From the NCBI RefSeq assembly GCF_002111595.1, contig NZ_LUTN01000006.1:124001-188000 (forward strand): a stretch of 64,000 bases of DNA, written 5' to 3'. This DNA is from Lonsdalea britannica. Its GTDB lineage: Bacteria > Pseudomonadota > Gammaproteobacteria > Enterobacterales > Enterobacteriaceae. The notes beneath the pieces are model-generated. The model was not told the origin of the DNA and ran no database searches. It worked only from the letters and a program-made list of their open reading frames with translations. This document shows positions 20,817 through 30,419 of this stretch, piece after piece (position 1 is the stretch's first letter; each line of letters starts with the position of its first letter). Both the position numbers and the translations under genes were made by a program.

Positions 20817-21689
20817 TCAATCCGCGTTTTCTGCGATTCTCTGCTGCAAATAGGATTTGGGTGACAGTCCGGTCTCCTCTCTAAAGCAGCGATAGAAGGT
20901 CGAGAGGGAGTGGAATCCGGCCGCTTTAGCGTCATCGTCGATGCGTTTGGAGGTATGTTTACCGTCATCCCATTGGGTTAACACATGACGAAGACGGAGC
21001 CGGTTAAGGTATTGGTAAAAACTGCATCCCATTACGTGATTGAGGAAAAACGAGATCTGATTGCGGGTGTAACCCGTGGCGGCGGCGACCTGAACCAGAC
21101 TCAGTTCCGCATTCAAATGGGGGCGGTGCTGCGCGAAATATTGCTGGATGTCGTCGGCCATAATACTTAGCTGTCGGGCGGACAAGCCCAGCCGTTGCGA
21201 GGCCGCGCGGTGGTTCTGGTCGCTCGGCGAGTTTTTCCCTTGCGGTTGTGAAAGCAGCGAGGCGTATTCGTTGACGCGAATAATCACGCCGTCGCAGACC
21301 GTGACCACCTCACAACAGCAGATGATGGCTTGGCTATCGCTGCCGCTGAGCGGGGTCTGATATTGCAGGGTTGCCGTATCGCCATCGACACGCAGGCGGT
21401 CAGTATAATGAAGCGTATCCTCCGTCGTCGTCGACAGACAGGCGCTTAGGTAGTCGCGGAGCGCCTCGGGGGCGATGCGACATCCTTGAAAAAAGTCGTT
21501 GTACTCTACGGTGGGTGAGTAGAGGGCGAGAAGCCCGTCGAGGTCGCGTTGCCACCAGGCTTCGTAATAACGCATCATCACCTGCTGCGTGTGATGATTC
21601 GCCGTTTCGGGGGAATAGGGGGTCGTGCTTAATCGTTCAGGGGTGCGTATGCCATCATCCATAATTAATCCCATTGTAGATTCTTTCAT
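20817..21689 (-). CDS. AraC-family regulator with N-terminal NTF2/SnoaL-like domain
   Basis: A 290-residue protein. Residues ~35-135 (MMRYYEAWWQRDLDGLLALY and onward) form a SnoaL/NTF2-like alpha+beta domain that normally binds small molecules. Residues ~175-285 hold an AraC-type double helix-turn-helix (LSLVQVAAATGYTRNQISF and AKAAGFHSLSTFYRCFREETG). It lies between the aldehyde dehydrogenase and oxidase genes, all on the same strand, and is the obvious candidate regulator of this catabolic set, with the NTF2-like domain sensing an amine. The start codon has only a weak ribosome binding site. Confidence 0.87.
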   Translation of the reverse strand: MKESTMGLIMDDGIRTPERLSTTPYSPETANHHTQQVMMRYYEAWWQRDLDGLLALYSPTVEYNDFFQGCRIAPEALRDYLSACLSTTTEDTLHYTDRLRVDGDTATLQYQTPLSGSDSQAIICCCEVVTVCDGVIIRVNEYASLLSQPQGKNSPSDQNHRAASQRLGLSARQLSIMADDIQQYFAQHRPHLNAELSLVQVAAATGYTRNQISFFLNHVMGCSFYQYLNRLRLRHVLTQWDDGKHTSKRIDDDAKAAGFHSLSTFYRCFREETGLSPKSYLQQRIAENAD

Positions 21690-21749
21690 TGAGAACCTAA
21701 CCGATTTTAGAAAAAAACGCCGCCGTTTTTTGACATCTTTCAGGTGCCG

Positions 21750-23147
21750 TCAGGAGTCGAAGCCAATACCCAGAGCATCGAAGGTTTTCAGCAGCATATT
21801 GCGATGCCCATCCCGGTCCTCGCGGGCCAAAGAGTGAATTGCCGCCTGTACGCCGGCGAAACGCAGCGGTTCTGGTGGAAAGTGGATCGGGGCTCGGGAG
21901 AGCATGCGCAATTCGGTGCGCGGTGTTTTTTCTCCCGCGAGCTGGTCCAGCATATTCAGTGCGGCGAAACGACAGGCGGAGACGCCGAGTCCGGTATAGC
22001 CCAAGGCATAGGCAATCTTGCCGTCGGCTTCACAGCCCGTAAACATCGTCGTGCGTGCGGACGTATCGATGATCCCGCCCCAGGCGTGGCTGAAGCCGAT
22101 GTCTTGAATGGCAGGGAAAACGTCGCGGAACTGTTCGGCCAGGCGGTTAAACGTTTCGGGACGTTGGGTCAGCGACTCGTCGCGGCGGCTGCCATAGTGG
22201 TAGATTGCGTCATATCCGCCCCACAGAATGCGGTTGTCCGCCGTTTTACGGAAATAGTGAAACTTATTGCCGCTGTCGGAGATGCCGTAACGTCCCGTCC
22301 AGCCGATATCGGCTAACTGTGCGTCGCTCAATGGATGCGTCACCAGCACGTAGTCGTAGACAGGGATGACCGTCGAAGCCAGATGGCGCAGCAACGGCAC
22401 GGCAATGTTCGTGGCGAGTACGACCTGTTTGGCCAGCACTTCTCCTGAAGCCGTCCGCAACCGGACGTCTCCGCCGTGTTGCGTCAACGCGTTCACCTCG
22501 CTGTTTTCATATAGTTCGATGCCTTGTGACAGACAAACCCGTCGTAATTCACTGACCATTTTGGCGGGGTTGACCATGGCGTAGTTCGTTTCGAACAGGC
22601 CCGCTGTGTAGCGGGGGGAGTTCAGCTTCTCGGCCAGACTGTCGCCTTCCAGCCATTCGCACTCCAGGCCGAAGCGCTGATAATCCTGCTGCATCGAGCG
22701 TAGCCCTTCGATTTGCCAGGGCTGGCTCGCCAGATTTAATTGACCGGACAGCTCGAACTCGATTTCCATCCCAAACTCATGGAGGTCCGCTTCCAACTCT
22801 TCCAGATTGGTTTTACCCAACTCGATAAGTTTGTTTGCTTCTTTGGGCCAGCGATTGAGCGCGATGGACACCCCGTGGGAGATGCTTGGCGAGCAGAAAC
22901 CGCCGTTGCGGCTGCTGGCTTCTGAGCCACAGCGTCTGGCTTCGATAATGACGATCTTTTTCTCGGGCCATTTGCGACGGGCCAACAACGCCGTCCACAG
23001 ACCGGTATAGCCGCCGCCGACGATAGCAAGATCGCAGGAAACACTGTCTTGCAGCGAGGGCGCGGGCATCCCGGCGGTAAGGGTGTCCAGCCAGAACGGA
23101 TAAGATTTTACGTCAGCAAATGCTTCTGGATTTGAATAGGTGGTCAT
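21750..23147 (-). CDS. PuuB/OrdL-like FAD-dependent amine oxidoreductase
   Basis: A 465-residue DAO-family flavoprotein. The N-terminal dinucleotide-binding motif is AIVGGGYTGLWTAL, followed by the FAD-binding EARRCGSEASSRNGG characteristic of gamma-glutamylputrescine oxidase (PuuB) relatives. The C-terminal FAD loop is ALGYTGLGVSACRF. ATG 23147 with AGGAG is preferred over the 24-codon upstream extension. It probably oxidises a primary or glutamylated amine to an aldehyde, feeding the aldehyde dehydrogenase encoded downstream. No PuuA (glutamylputrescine synthetase) or PuuD gene is present here, so the true substrate may be a free amine. Confidence 0.87.
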   Translation of the reverse strand: MTTYSNPEAFADVKSYPFWLDTLTAGMPAPSLQDSVSCDLAIVGGGYTGLWTALLARRKWPEKKIVIIEARRCGSEASSRNGGFCSPSISHGVSIALNRWPKEANKLIELGKTNLEELEADLHEFGMEIEFELSGQLNLASQPWQIEGLRSMQQDYQRFGLECEWLEGDSLAEKLNSPRYTAGLFETNYAMVNPAKMVSELRRVCLSQGIELYENSEVNALTQHGGDVRLRTASGEVLAKQVVLATNIAVPLLRHLASTVIPVYDYVLVTHPLSDAQLADIGWTGRYGISDSGNKFHYFRKTADNRILWGGYDAIYHYGSRRDESLTQRPETFNRLAEQFRDVFPAIQDIGFSHAWGGIIDTSARTTMFTGCEADGKIAYALGYTGLGVSACRFAALNMLDQLAGEKTPRTELRMLSRAPIHFPPEPLRFAGVQAAIHSLAREDRDGHRNMLLKTFDALGIGFDS

Positions 23148-23490
23148 GGGGGGCTCCTGAAACACAACGATTCTTTGTCTCTTTTGAGCTGAGTCTAAAC
23201 ACGCCCAAAAATGAAACAAAGACCACGGCTTTCCGTGCGGGTCCGCGAGAAAAAAACGGTGACACGACGGGAGGGGGAAACTGAGTCAGGAAAGTGAAAA
23301 ATAGCTATCAATAATAAAGAGTTAGTGTTGCGTTAATGCCAAATAATGGCGCTATGGGGTCAACAGGAGGGGAAGCCGAACATATTGAAGAACAGGCGGT
23401 TTTGGGCTTAGTGCGACCATTAGGCAGGCAATTTTAGCACTTAGAATAAGAAATAATAAAAGGCGGATTAGTGAAAAGAAAAAGCAGGAA
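23148..23490. other. Intergenic region between the oxidase gene and tRNA-Val
   Basis: About 340 bases with no gene-like frame. It probably contains the promoter of the amine-catabolic genes on the left side. No copy of the tRNA 3' end (an attachment-site sign) and no integrase remnant was noticed. Confidence 0.5.
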
Positions 23491-23567
23491 TGGTGCGTTC
23501 TAATGGACTCGAACCATCGACCCCCACCATGTCAAGGTGGTGCTCTAACCAACTGAGCTAAGAACGC
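23491..23567 (-). tRNA. tRNA-Val (anticodon GAC)
   Basis: The minus strand gives a 77-base cloverleaf with encoded CCA: acceptor GCGTTCT paired with AGAACGC, D-arm GCTCAGTTGGTTAGAGC, anticodon loop TTGACAT with anticodon GAC, and T-arm GGTTCGAGTCC. E. coli has a tandem of two GAC valine tRNAs near mdtK; only one copy is present here. The accessory region lies on the 3' side of this tRNA, the usual side for island integration. Confidence 0.96.
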
Positions 23568-23720
23568 ATTCCTGAAATGCTGCTGTCTGTGCGACAACGG
23601 GGACGGATATTAACGACCTGAACGGCGGCTGGCAAGGGGCAAATAAACCAAATTGCCGCCTTGCCGGTTCGATTGATGAGCTTATATCCAGTTCGCCGTT
23701 TTTTTCATCATTTCAGTGGC

Positions 23721-25093
23721 TTAATGCTCTGAACGCGCCAGCGTGACCGACGCAGGCTGGTTCTGTACCCAACGAATACGCAAACCCATCATAATGGCGG
23801 AAGCGGTCAGGCCAATGATAAATCCGCACCAGAATCCTGCCGGACCCATCGGCGTGACCAATAGATCCGTTAGCGCCAGCATGTAGCCGAAGGGCAGACC
23901 GAGCACCCAGTAGGCGGTGAAGGTGATAAAGAAAATAGAGCGGGTGTCTTTGTAGCCGCGCAAAACGCCGCTGCCAATAACCTGAATGGCATCCGACACC
24001 TGATAGATAGCGGCAAGCAGCATCAAATGCGAGGCCATCGCAACAACCTGAGGATTGTCATTGTAAAGCAAGGCGATCGGTTCACGCATTACAACGGTGA
24101 ATATTGCCGTGCAGAGCGCCAGCGCAACGCCGCAAAAAATGCTGGTGCGGGCGGCAATGCGAGCATTAGGCACAGAGCCTTCCCCAAGCCGGTGCCCGAC
24201 CCGAATCGTGGCGGCGACGCCAAGCGACATCGGCAGAACAAACATCAGCGAGCTGAAGTTAAGTGCTATCTGATGGCCGGCGACATCGATGACGCCCAGC
24301 GGCAACACGAGCAGGGCGACAACCGCGAACAGGCTGACTTCGAACAGGATCGCCAGGGCGATCGGCAGTCCAAGATTGAATAGCCGTTTGATGACGGGCC
24401 AGTCGGGGCGCAAGGGCGTGGCATAGCTGCTGATATCCTGTATCCAGCGGGCCCGGCGCATGTAGCCCGCCAGCAAAAACAGCATGGTCCAGTACACCGA
24501 GGCAGTGGCGACGCCGCAGCCGATCCCACCCAATTCGGGCATGCCAAGCTTACCGTGAATAAACACGTAGTTGATCGGGATGTTGACCAGCAGGCCGATG
24601 AAACCGACGATCATCCCCGGCTTGGTTTTGGATAGCCCTTCGCACTGGCTGCGCAGCACCTGGAAAAACAGGTAGCCCGGCACGCCCCAAAGCAGCGCAC
24701 GCAGATACCCCACCGCCTTGTCCGCCAGCTCCGGCGACTCGTTGTGCATCAGATGAATGACTTTGTCGCTTGATAGAGCACGAGCATGGTGACGACGGAA
24801 ACCGCGGCGGCCAGCAGAAAGGCCTGCTGCCGCTGATGCGCGATGCGTTCACGCCGGCCTGAGCCGTTGAGCTGGGCCACCACCGGCGTCAACGCCATCA
24901 ATAGACCGTGGCCGAACAGGATGACCGGCAGCCAGATCGAAGTGCCGACCGCCACCGCCGCCATGTCGGTAGCGCTGTACGAACCGGCCATAATGGTATC
25001 GACGACACCCATGGATGTTTGAGACACCTGCGCGATGATGACGGGAATTGCTAGCGTTAACAGCTGACGCGCTTCGGATAGGTACTTTTGCAC
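23721..25093 (-). pseudogene. mdtK: Multidrug/Na+ antiporter MdtK (NorM-type MATE family), one frame break
   Basis: Two adjacent frames together give the full MATE transporter. The N-part starts at GTG 25093 ([17 protein letters not shown]) with AAAGG upstream, and the break lies near 24770 after MLVLYQ. Adding one base (a third T on the plus strand at 24770-24771) turns the frame into [18 protein letters not shown], the expected sequence, and continues to the normal end. The repaired length is exactly 457 residues, as in E. coli. The protein would export cationic drugs using a Na+ gradient. The defect is a single base in a short run, more likely a sequencing error than real loss. Transcription is divergent from ribE. 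Confidence 0.9.
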
Positions 25094-25357
25094 GCGAACA
25101 CCTTTTGTAGATCGACAGTTCGTCATTCGAGATGACGCTATCATCCTATTTATTTGAAAAAAGTGGGGTATTGTAATGTTCTAACAACATTTTACCAATA
25201 ACTTGTCTATATATAGCGGCTAAACCTAGCAGGTAAAACTGTCTGTCAAACTACCCATATCACACCATATCGTGCAAACTGACGTTAGCGCTTTTGTCGC
25301 GGGCCTGAGGTCTGCGACATTCTCTAATCGAATTGGATTTGTAAAGAGGCAGAATTA

Positions 25358-26005
25358 ATGTTTACCGGTATCGTTCAAGGCACCGCGCCGGTGGTGTCTA
25401 TTGATGAAAAAAGCAACTTCCGCACTCATGTCCTGCAGCTGCCGCATGAGCTGCTGCCCGGGTTACAGATCGGTGCGTCTATCGCTAATAACGGCTGCTG
25501 CCTGACGGTGACTAAAATCGACGGCGATCGGGTCAGCTTCGACATCATGAAAGAGACGCTGCGTTTAACCAACCTGGCTGATTTGCAGGTGGGTTCTTGG
25601 GTTAACGTCGAACGCGCCGCGAAATTTGGGGATGATGTGGGGGGGCATGTGATGTCCGGCCATATTATGTGTACGGCGGAGATCGTGAAGATTCTCACCT
25701 CGGAAAATAATCATCAGATCTGGTTCCGTCCGGCGGACGAAACGCTGATGAAGTATATTCTGCACAAAGGGTTTGTCGGCATCGACGGGATCAGCCTGAC
25801 GGTCGGTGAAGTGACGAAAAGCCGCTTCTGCGTGCATCTGATCCCCGAAACGTTACAACGCACCACGCTAGGCAAGAAACGACTGGGCGATCACATCAAC
25901 ATTGAAATCGATCCGCAGACTCAGGCGATTGTCGACACCGTTGAACGCGTTCTGGCGAATCAGAACCTTTCTCTTTCCGTGGTTCCTACGCCTTCTCAGG
26001 CCTGA
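25358..26005 (+). CDS. ribE: Riboflavin synthase alpha chain
   Basis: A 215-residue protein starting [12 protein letters not shown], with two lumazine-binding domains in tandem (residues 1-95 and 98-190); the second repeat opens with [13 protein letters not shown]. It dismutates two 6,7-dimethyl-8-ribityllumazine molecules to riboflavin and a pyrimidine. AGAGG lies before the start. The leader (25145-25357) contains no FMN-riboswitch consensus that I can see, in line with this gene being separate from ribB. The position beside mdtK and cfa is the conserved enterobacterial order. Confidence 0.95.
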   Translation: MFTGIVQGTAPVVSIDEKSNFRTHVLQLPHELLPGLQIGASIANNGCCLTVTKIDGDRVSFDIMKETLRLTNLADLQVGSWVNVERAAKFGDDVGGHVMSGHIMCTAEIVKILTSENNHQIWFRPADETLMKYILHKGFVGIDGISLTVGEVTKSRFCVHLIPETLQRTTLGKKRLGDHINIEIDPQTQAIVDTVERVLANQNLSLSVVPTPSQA

Positions 26006-26015
26006 TCGGGATAGC

Positions 26016-26046
26016 AGGTTGGCGGAAAATATAGCTCCGCCAACCT
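26016..26046. terminator. Bidirectional terminator between ribE and cfa
   Basis: An 11-bp perfect stem (AGGTTGGCGGA / TCCGCCAACCT) with a 9-base loop lies between convergent genes. The T tail is weak on both sides. Confidence 0.65.
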
Positions 26047-26052
26047 GAGTCC

Positions 26053-27204
26053 TCAACGTGGTGCGCGAATTCCGCCTTCCACGCCATTTGTGCTGAACAA
26101 CACCTGCCATAACTGGATATTCCGCGCCCGGAAGGCGCCCGCACAGGCGTTCAGGTAATAGCTGAACATGCGCTGGAAACGTCCGGAATAGGCGTTGGCC
26201 AGCTCCGGCCAATGCTGATGGAAGCGTTCATGCCACGCCATCAGCGTGCGGTCATAGTCGGCGCCGAAGTTGTGCCAGTCTTCCATTACCATGTAAGGCT
26301 CGCTGGCGTGCGCGATATGCTGCACGGACGGCAGACAGCCGTTGGGAAAAATATAGCGGTCAATCCACGGGTCAACCGATAGGTCGGTTTTGTTCGCGCC
26401 GATGGTATGCAGCAGGAACAGGCCCTTGGGTTTGAGATTTTTGCGGACGACGCGGAAGTAGGTGTCGTAATTTTTGGGGCCGACGTGTTCGAACATGCCG
26501 ACGGAGACGATGCGGTCGAACTGACGATCTAAATCGCGGTAATCTTCCAGCAGGATAGTGACGTCCAGATCCCGACATCGCTCTTGCGCCAGTCGCTGCT
26601 GTTCACGAGAGATGGTGACGCCAGTCACCGATACGCCATAGTGCCTGGCGGCATATTCGGACAATCCCCCCCAGCCACAGCCGATATCCAATAGCGTCAT
26701 ACCGCGCTGCAATTGCAGTTTTTCGCATATCATGCGCAGCTTGTTTTCCTGCGCCTGCTCCAGCGTCTCGGCTTCCTTCCAATAGCCGCAGGAGTACTGC
26801 ATGTAAGGGTCAAGCATGAGTGAGAAAAGGTCATTGCCGAGATCGTAATGCTCTTTTCCGACGATCCAGGCTCGTTTTTTGGACTGTAGGTTGGTGAGAC
26901 GGGCGATAACAACGCGGGCGATATCACTGACATGTTTGGGGAGCTTATTATCAAGCCCGGCCCGGAGTACGCGGTGAAAGAAAATATCCAATCTTTCACA
27001 TTCCCACCAACCGTCCATGTAACTCTCTCCAAGACCGAGAGAGCCTTCTCGCAACACGCGTTTATAGAGGTCAGGGTTTTTCACCTGAATATCGAACGGG
27101 CGAGAGCCGTTAATGGCGATGTCCGCCGATGACAACATTTCTTTTACAATCTGGAACCAGGACGTGTTATGGGTGCCCAGTTCCTCCACATAAGATGAAC
27201 TCAT
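26053..27204 (-). CDS. cfa: Cyclopropane-fatty-acyl-phospholipid synthase
   Basis: A 383-residue SAM-dependent methyltransferase (E. coli Cfa has 382) that adds a methylene bridge to unsaturated acyl chains of membrane phospholipids at stationary phase. The SAM site reads LLDIGCGWGGLSEYAA, and VSVGMFEHVGPKNYDTYF carries conserved active-site residues. An N-terminal segment (residues 1-100) binds the membrane. The gene is followed by a convergent ribE. The 348-base upstream interval (27205-27552) should carry its promoters. Confidence 0.96.
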   Translation of the reverse strand: MSSSYVEELGTHNTSWFQIVKEMLSSADIAINGSRPFDIQVKNPDLYKRVLREGSLGLGESYMDGWWECERLDIFFHRVLRAGLDNKLPKHVSDIARVVIARLTNLQSKKRAWIVGKEHYDLGNDLFSLMLDPYMQYSCGYWKEAETLEQAQENKLRMICEKLQLQRGMTLLDIGCGWGGLSEYAARHYGVSVTGVTISREQQRLAQERCRDLDVTILLEDYRDLDRQFDRIVSVGMFEHVGPKNYDTYFRVVRKNLKPKGLFLLHTIGANKTDLSVDPWIDRYIFPNGCLPSVQHIAHASEPYMVMEDWHNFGADYDRTLMAWHERFHQHWPELANAYSGRFQRMFSYYLNACAGAFRARNIQLWQVLFSTNGVEGGIRAPR

Positions 27205-27552
27205 AACCTCTCCCTATCTTGCTGTTAGCGGTCAGCGCAAGAAACAGCTTAGATAATATTTACCTGTAGAAGGTGTCGGTGGACGTGATCCATCGTCTAT
27301 CCCCCGAAAAAGGGACTGGGGGAAATTAAGAGAAAAGCCGGTACGAAAGGCATCTATCCGTGCCACAAAAGCCAGAGTAGGCAATATGTTATATCGGCAC
27401 GATAGTAAACTGCTCAGTATGTCTTGTTCGTAGGTTATTGTCTTAGAAGACAATGACAAGTTTATGACTGCTTCAACCAGGGTACAAGCTTTAAATGGCT
27501 GAAGCAGGAGAAAAGGCGAGGGTAATTATTTCACGCGAAATAGATGTAATAA
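27205..27552. other. cfa upstream region
   Basis: A non-coding interval between purR and cfa, both on the minus strand. In E. coli this region carries a sigma-70 and a sigma-S promoter for cfa and a long leader targeted by small RNAs. I see no protein-like frame; the 75-codon frame at 27232-27459 has no supporting features. Confidence 0.55.
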
Positions 27553-28578
27553 CTAACGACGATAATCACGGAATGGGCCGTCAGCCACGGATCGACGCTC
27601 AATTAATCGCGGGTGAACTTCGATCACCTGAGACGTTTCCCGCTTGCTGGTAATTCGGTCAAGCAGCATGGCAAACGCGGATTGTCCTAACCGTTCTTTT
27701 GGCTGATGAATGGTGGTCAGCGCAGGGGTGAAGTAGCGGGAATGACGAACATTATCGTAGCCGATAATGGAGATATCCTGAGGCACGCGCAGCCCAAGTT
27801 CATCCGCGGCGCAGAGCGCGCCCATCGCCATGATATCGCCGCCGCAGAATACGGCCGTCGGTCTATTTTTCTGCGCCAAAATCTTCTGCATGGCTTGGTA
27901 GCCTGATTCCGGCTCGAAGTCGCCCTGTACAATCCACTCTTCACGGAGATCAATACCCGCTTCTTCGAGCGCTTTTCTGAACCCAAGATAACGGCCGCTG
28001 CCGGTATTGCGCTCCTGCAACCCCGGAATAGCCCCGATGTCCCGGTGGCCGCGTTCAATAAGGTATTGCGCGGCGAGGTATCCGCCTTCGAAAGCGTTAT
28101 CGATAACAGTATCGGTGAAGTCGCTGTGTGCCTGGCCCCAGTCCATCACCACCATCGGGATGTGACGATAGCCTTCCAGCATCGACAGAAGCTCTGGCGG
28201 GTATTCCGCACACATCACCAGCAGCCCATCCACGCGCTTTTGCGCCAGCATGGCGAGATAGGCTCGTTGTTTGTCCAGATCGTTATGGGAATTGCAGAGA
28301 ATCAGCGTGTAGCCTTTGGCATAGCAGCTGTTTTCGACTGATTCGATAATCTCCGCGAAATAGGGCGCTTCGCTGGATGTCGCCAGCAGGCCGATAGACT
28401 TGGTGTTATTGACTTTCAGGCTGCGTGCGACCGCGCTCGGAGAATAATGCAGTTCGTCAATGGCGGCGCGAACGGCGGCTTTAGTCTCTTCGGCGACGAA
28501 TCTGGTCTTATTAATGACGTGGGATACGGTTGTGGTTGAAACGCCAGCACGTTTTGCCACATCTTTAATCGTTGCCAT
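27553..28578 (-). CDS. purR: Purine repressor
   Basis: A 341-residue LacI-family regulator, the same length as E. coli PurR. The N-terminal HTH reads [20 protein letters not shown] with the hinge helix [11 protein letters not shown]; the periplasmic-binding-protein-like core binds hypoxanthine or guanine as corepressor. It represses purine and related nucleotide genes. Position between cfa and ynhF matches enterobacteria. A PurR-like half-palindrome lies about 50 bases upstream of the start, in line with autoregulation. Confidence 0.96.
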   Translation of the reverse strand: MATIKDVAKRAGVSTTTVSHVINKTRFVAEETKAAVRAAIDELHYSPSAVARSLKVNNTKSIGLLATSSEAPYFAEIIESVENSCYAKGYTLILCNSHNDLDKQRAYLAMLAQKRVDGLLVMCAEYPPELLSMLEGYRHIPMVVMDWGQAHSDFTDTVIDNAFEGGYLAAQYLIERGHRDIGAIPGLQERNTGSGRYLGFRKALEEAGIDLREEWIVQGDFEPESGYQAMQKILAQKNRPTAVFCGGDIMAMGALCAADELGLRVPQDISIIGYDNVRHSRYFTPALTTIHQPKERLGQSAFAMLLDRITSKRETSQVIEVHPRLIERRSVADGPFRDYRR

Positions 28579-28624
28579 CTAAATGACTCCTAAACCTACT
28601 TCCTGCAGCAGTAAGTAACTTGTT

Positions 28625-28640
28625 AATCGTTTGCCTGCGC
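28625..28640. promoter_or_regulatory. Candidate PurR operator upstream of purR
   Basis: The minus strand contains GGCAAACGATTA, keeping the strong GCAAACG half-site of the PurR consensus; the other half is poor. E. coli purR is autoregulated, which makes the site plausible. Confidence 0.4.
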
Positions 28641-28954
28641 GAATTCTTCTCTTTCTGAAGATAGGTGTCATTCAGAAGGAGGGTGTCGACGGATATACCT
28701 GAAGATAGGAAATGATGCTCGACCAACGGAGTTCGTACAGCAGTAAACCGGCAATTCTGTCCGATCTGGCCTGAAAGTGGAAGTGTTTATTCTTATCCTG
28801 TAACGATTAACGCACCGTACTGCTGGAATGGAACAGAAAGGTCACTTTCCCATAACATTATATTCATCGTTTGAGTGCTGAACGTCGTCGGTTCCCCTAT
28901 AATGAACCGGCATTGCGACCTTGTGTGTTGTGCTGAAAAATTGAGGAGAGAGTG

Positions 28955-29047
28955 ATGGATACGAATTTGAAAATGTCGCTGTTGACGACGGTAGCGGCAT
29001 TGGCGGTGATTGTTGCCTTTAGCTTTACCGCGGTATTTGGCGCATAA
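28955..29047 (+). CDS. ynhF: YnhF-family small membrane protein
   Basis: A 30-residue ORF (start MDTNLKMSLLTT) with GGAGAG ahead of the ATG, followed by a strong terminator. It has a short polar N-terminus and one hydrophobic helix ending in the FTAVFGA tail. E. coli YnhF (29 residues, MSTDLKFSLVTT) has the same start and is encoded at the same place beside purR, so both sequence and synteny support it. The function of the family is unknown; it is an inner-membrane mini-protein. Confidence 0.85.
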   Translation: MDTNLKMSLLTTVAALAVIVAFSFTAVFGA

Positions 29048-29100
29048 ACTGTTCTGCCAACAATGGTGCTCACCGGACTTCTTTCGCGTGAGTACGTGGG

Positions 29101-29127
29101 AAAAAAGGGACTTCGGTCCCTTTTTCT
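29101..29127. terminator. Terminator after ynhF
   Basis: A stem AAAAAGGGAC with GTCCCTTTTT around a TTCG tetraloop. T runs occur on both strands, so it can serve ynhF and the convergent mepH. Confidence 0.9.
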
Positions 29128-29157
29128 ATTTGCTTCAGTTCGAAAGATTGCCGCAGA

Positions 29158-30081
29158 TTATCGGACTGTCTGAGGCATGACGACCCGACGTGCGCCTATG
29201 TAATGTTCCTGCCAATAATCTTCGCTGAGCTTGCTGATTTTAATATCTGATCCGGCGCGCGGAGACTGAATGAATTTCCCGTTTCCAACATAAACGCCGA
29301 CATGATCCGCCGTCCCGCGGTGGTTGATACGGAAGAACACTAAATCACCGCTTTCCAGCTCGTTTTTCTTGATTGGCGCGGCATCACGCAGATGAAACAT
29401 TTCATTGGCGGTACGAGGAATGGGGATTTTCACAATATCTTTGTAGGCGTAATAAACCAAGCCGCTGCAATCGAAGCCGGTGTATGGCGATGAACCGCCC
29501 CAGTGGTAGGGTTTGCCGATTTGGCTCATTAGCTTGTTCATCGCGGTGACTTTAGCGCGCTGCGAGCGTTGTTTATGCGCGGCGCTTAGCGTCAGACCGT
29601 CGGTTTCGACCACATCGTCTTTTCTGCTACGGGTGATACGACTGGCGGTTGTCTTTTCTTTTTTCATGCTTGCTGGGTGGGCCCGTTTCGACATTTTCTT
29701 AGTCGACGCCAGTGTGGTTAGGGGCCTGGATATTTTTTTGACGTTCTTTTGCGTGGATTGACGGGGAGAAACGTCTTTATTTGAAGTGGTGCGGGTCACT
29801 GCCGATGCATGTTTTACGCCGCGTTTGGCATTTTTGTTGTTATTGGCATCAACGGTGGTTTGAGTCTTCGGCGGTTTACTGCGGATTTTTTTCTTGTCTT
29901 GTGTGGATGTTCCGGATTTTTTAGCGTTTTTGGTTTCTTTATTTTTCTTCGTATCGGCGGCATCCGAGGGATCGACGGTGGATTTACGGGGCGTTATCGC
30001 CGGATCGTGGGGGGCCGATATCGCCTGGCTGAAAACCAAGCTGCTAAAAACCAATACGAAAAAAGTCGCAAGTAAACGCAT
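29158..30081 (-). CDS. mepH: NlpC/P60 murein DD-endopeptidase MepH
   Basis: A secreted cell-wall hydrolase of 307 residues. I take ATG 30081 (MRLLATFFVLVFSSLVFS), which begins a clean signal peptide; the frame to 30135 would start with TTG and place 18 charged residues before it. Residues ~25-180 are a low-complexity Lys/Thr/Ser-rich linker, longer than in E. coli MepH (271 residues in total). The C-terminal NlpC/P60 domain has the catalytic Cys in FDCSGLVYYAY and the His in DHVGVYVGNG. MepH cleaves D-Ala-mDAP crosslinks to allow sacculus growth. Confidence 0.9.
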   Translation of the reverse strand: MRLLATFFVLVFSSLVFSQAISAPHDPAITPRKSTVDPSDAADTKKNKETKNAKKSGTSTQDKKKIRSKPPKTQTTVDANNNKNAKRGVKHASAVTRTTSNKDVSPRQSTQKNVKKISRPLTTLASTKKMSKRAHPASMKKEKTTASRITRSRKDDVVETDGLTLSAAHKQRSQRAKVTAMNKLMSQIGKPYHWGGSSPYTGFDCSGLVYYAYKDIVKIPIPRTANEMFHLRDAAPIKKNELESGDLVFFRINHRGTADHVGVYVGNGKFIQSPRAGSDIKISKLSEDYWQEHYIGARRVVMPQTVR

Positions 30082-30419
30082 TATAGTCTGACCGATGGTT
30101 GTTCTTGAACGTCCGATTTCCACAGTATTCCTCAAATCAGCATGATTACAAAGCGCGAATAAGCAGTTAATGAGTACAGAATAGTGAAAAATCGTTAATA
30201 CGTATTTTTTTCTCGGTATTAATGCTTATTTTTGTTGATCATTTAACCGGTTACCGTTTCTAAAAACCATTCGTCGATAACCTTACAAAAGATGGCGTTT
30301 TTTGTGGTTATCGCTATCGTTAAAATGTGTCAGAGTAGTTGGGGTGAGCGTATGCCCTTTACTGATGCTATGGCTAGTGGCTTATCATTAGCCATCACGT
30401 GCTTTAAGGAAGCAATAGA
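30082..30419. other. Divergent promoter region of mepH and grxD
   Basis: Some 340 non-coding bases between divergent genes. The centre (30170-30320) is AT-rich and fits promoters for both. No other element was recognised. Confidence 0.5.

Noticed and set aside
25145..25357. FMN riboswitch upstream of ribE
   Set aside because: None of the conserved RFN-element segments is present in the leader.
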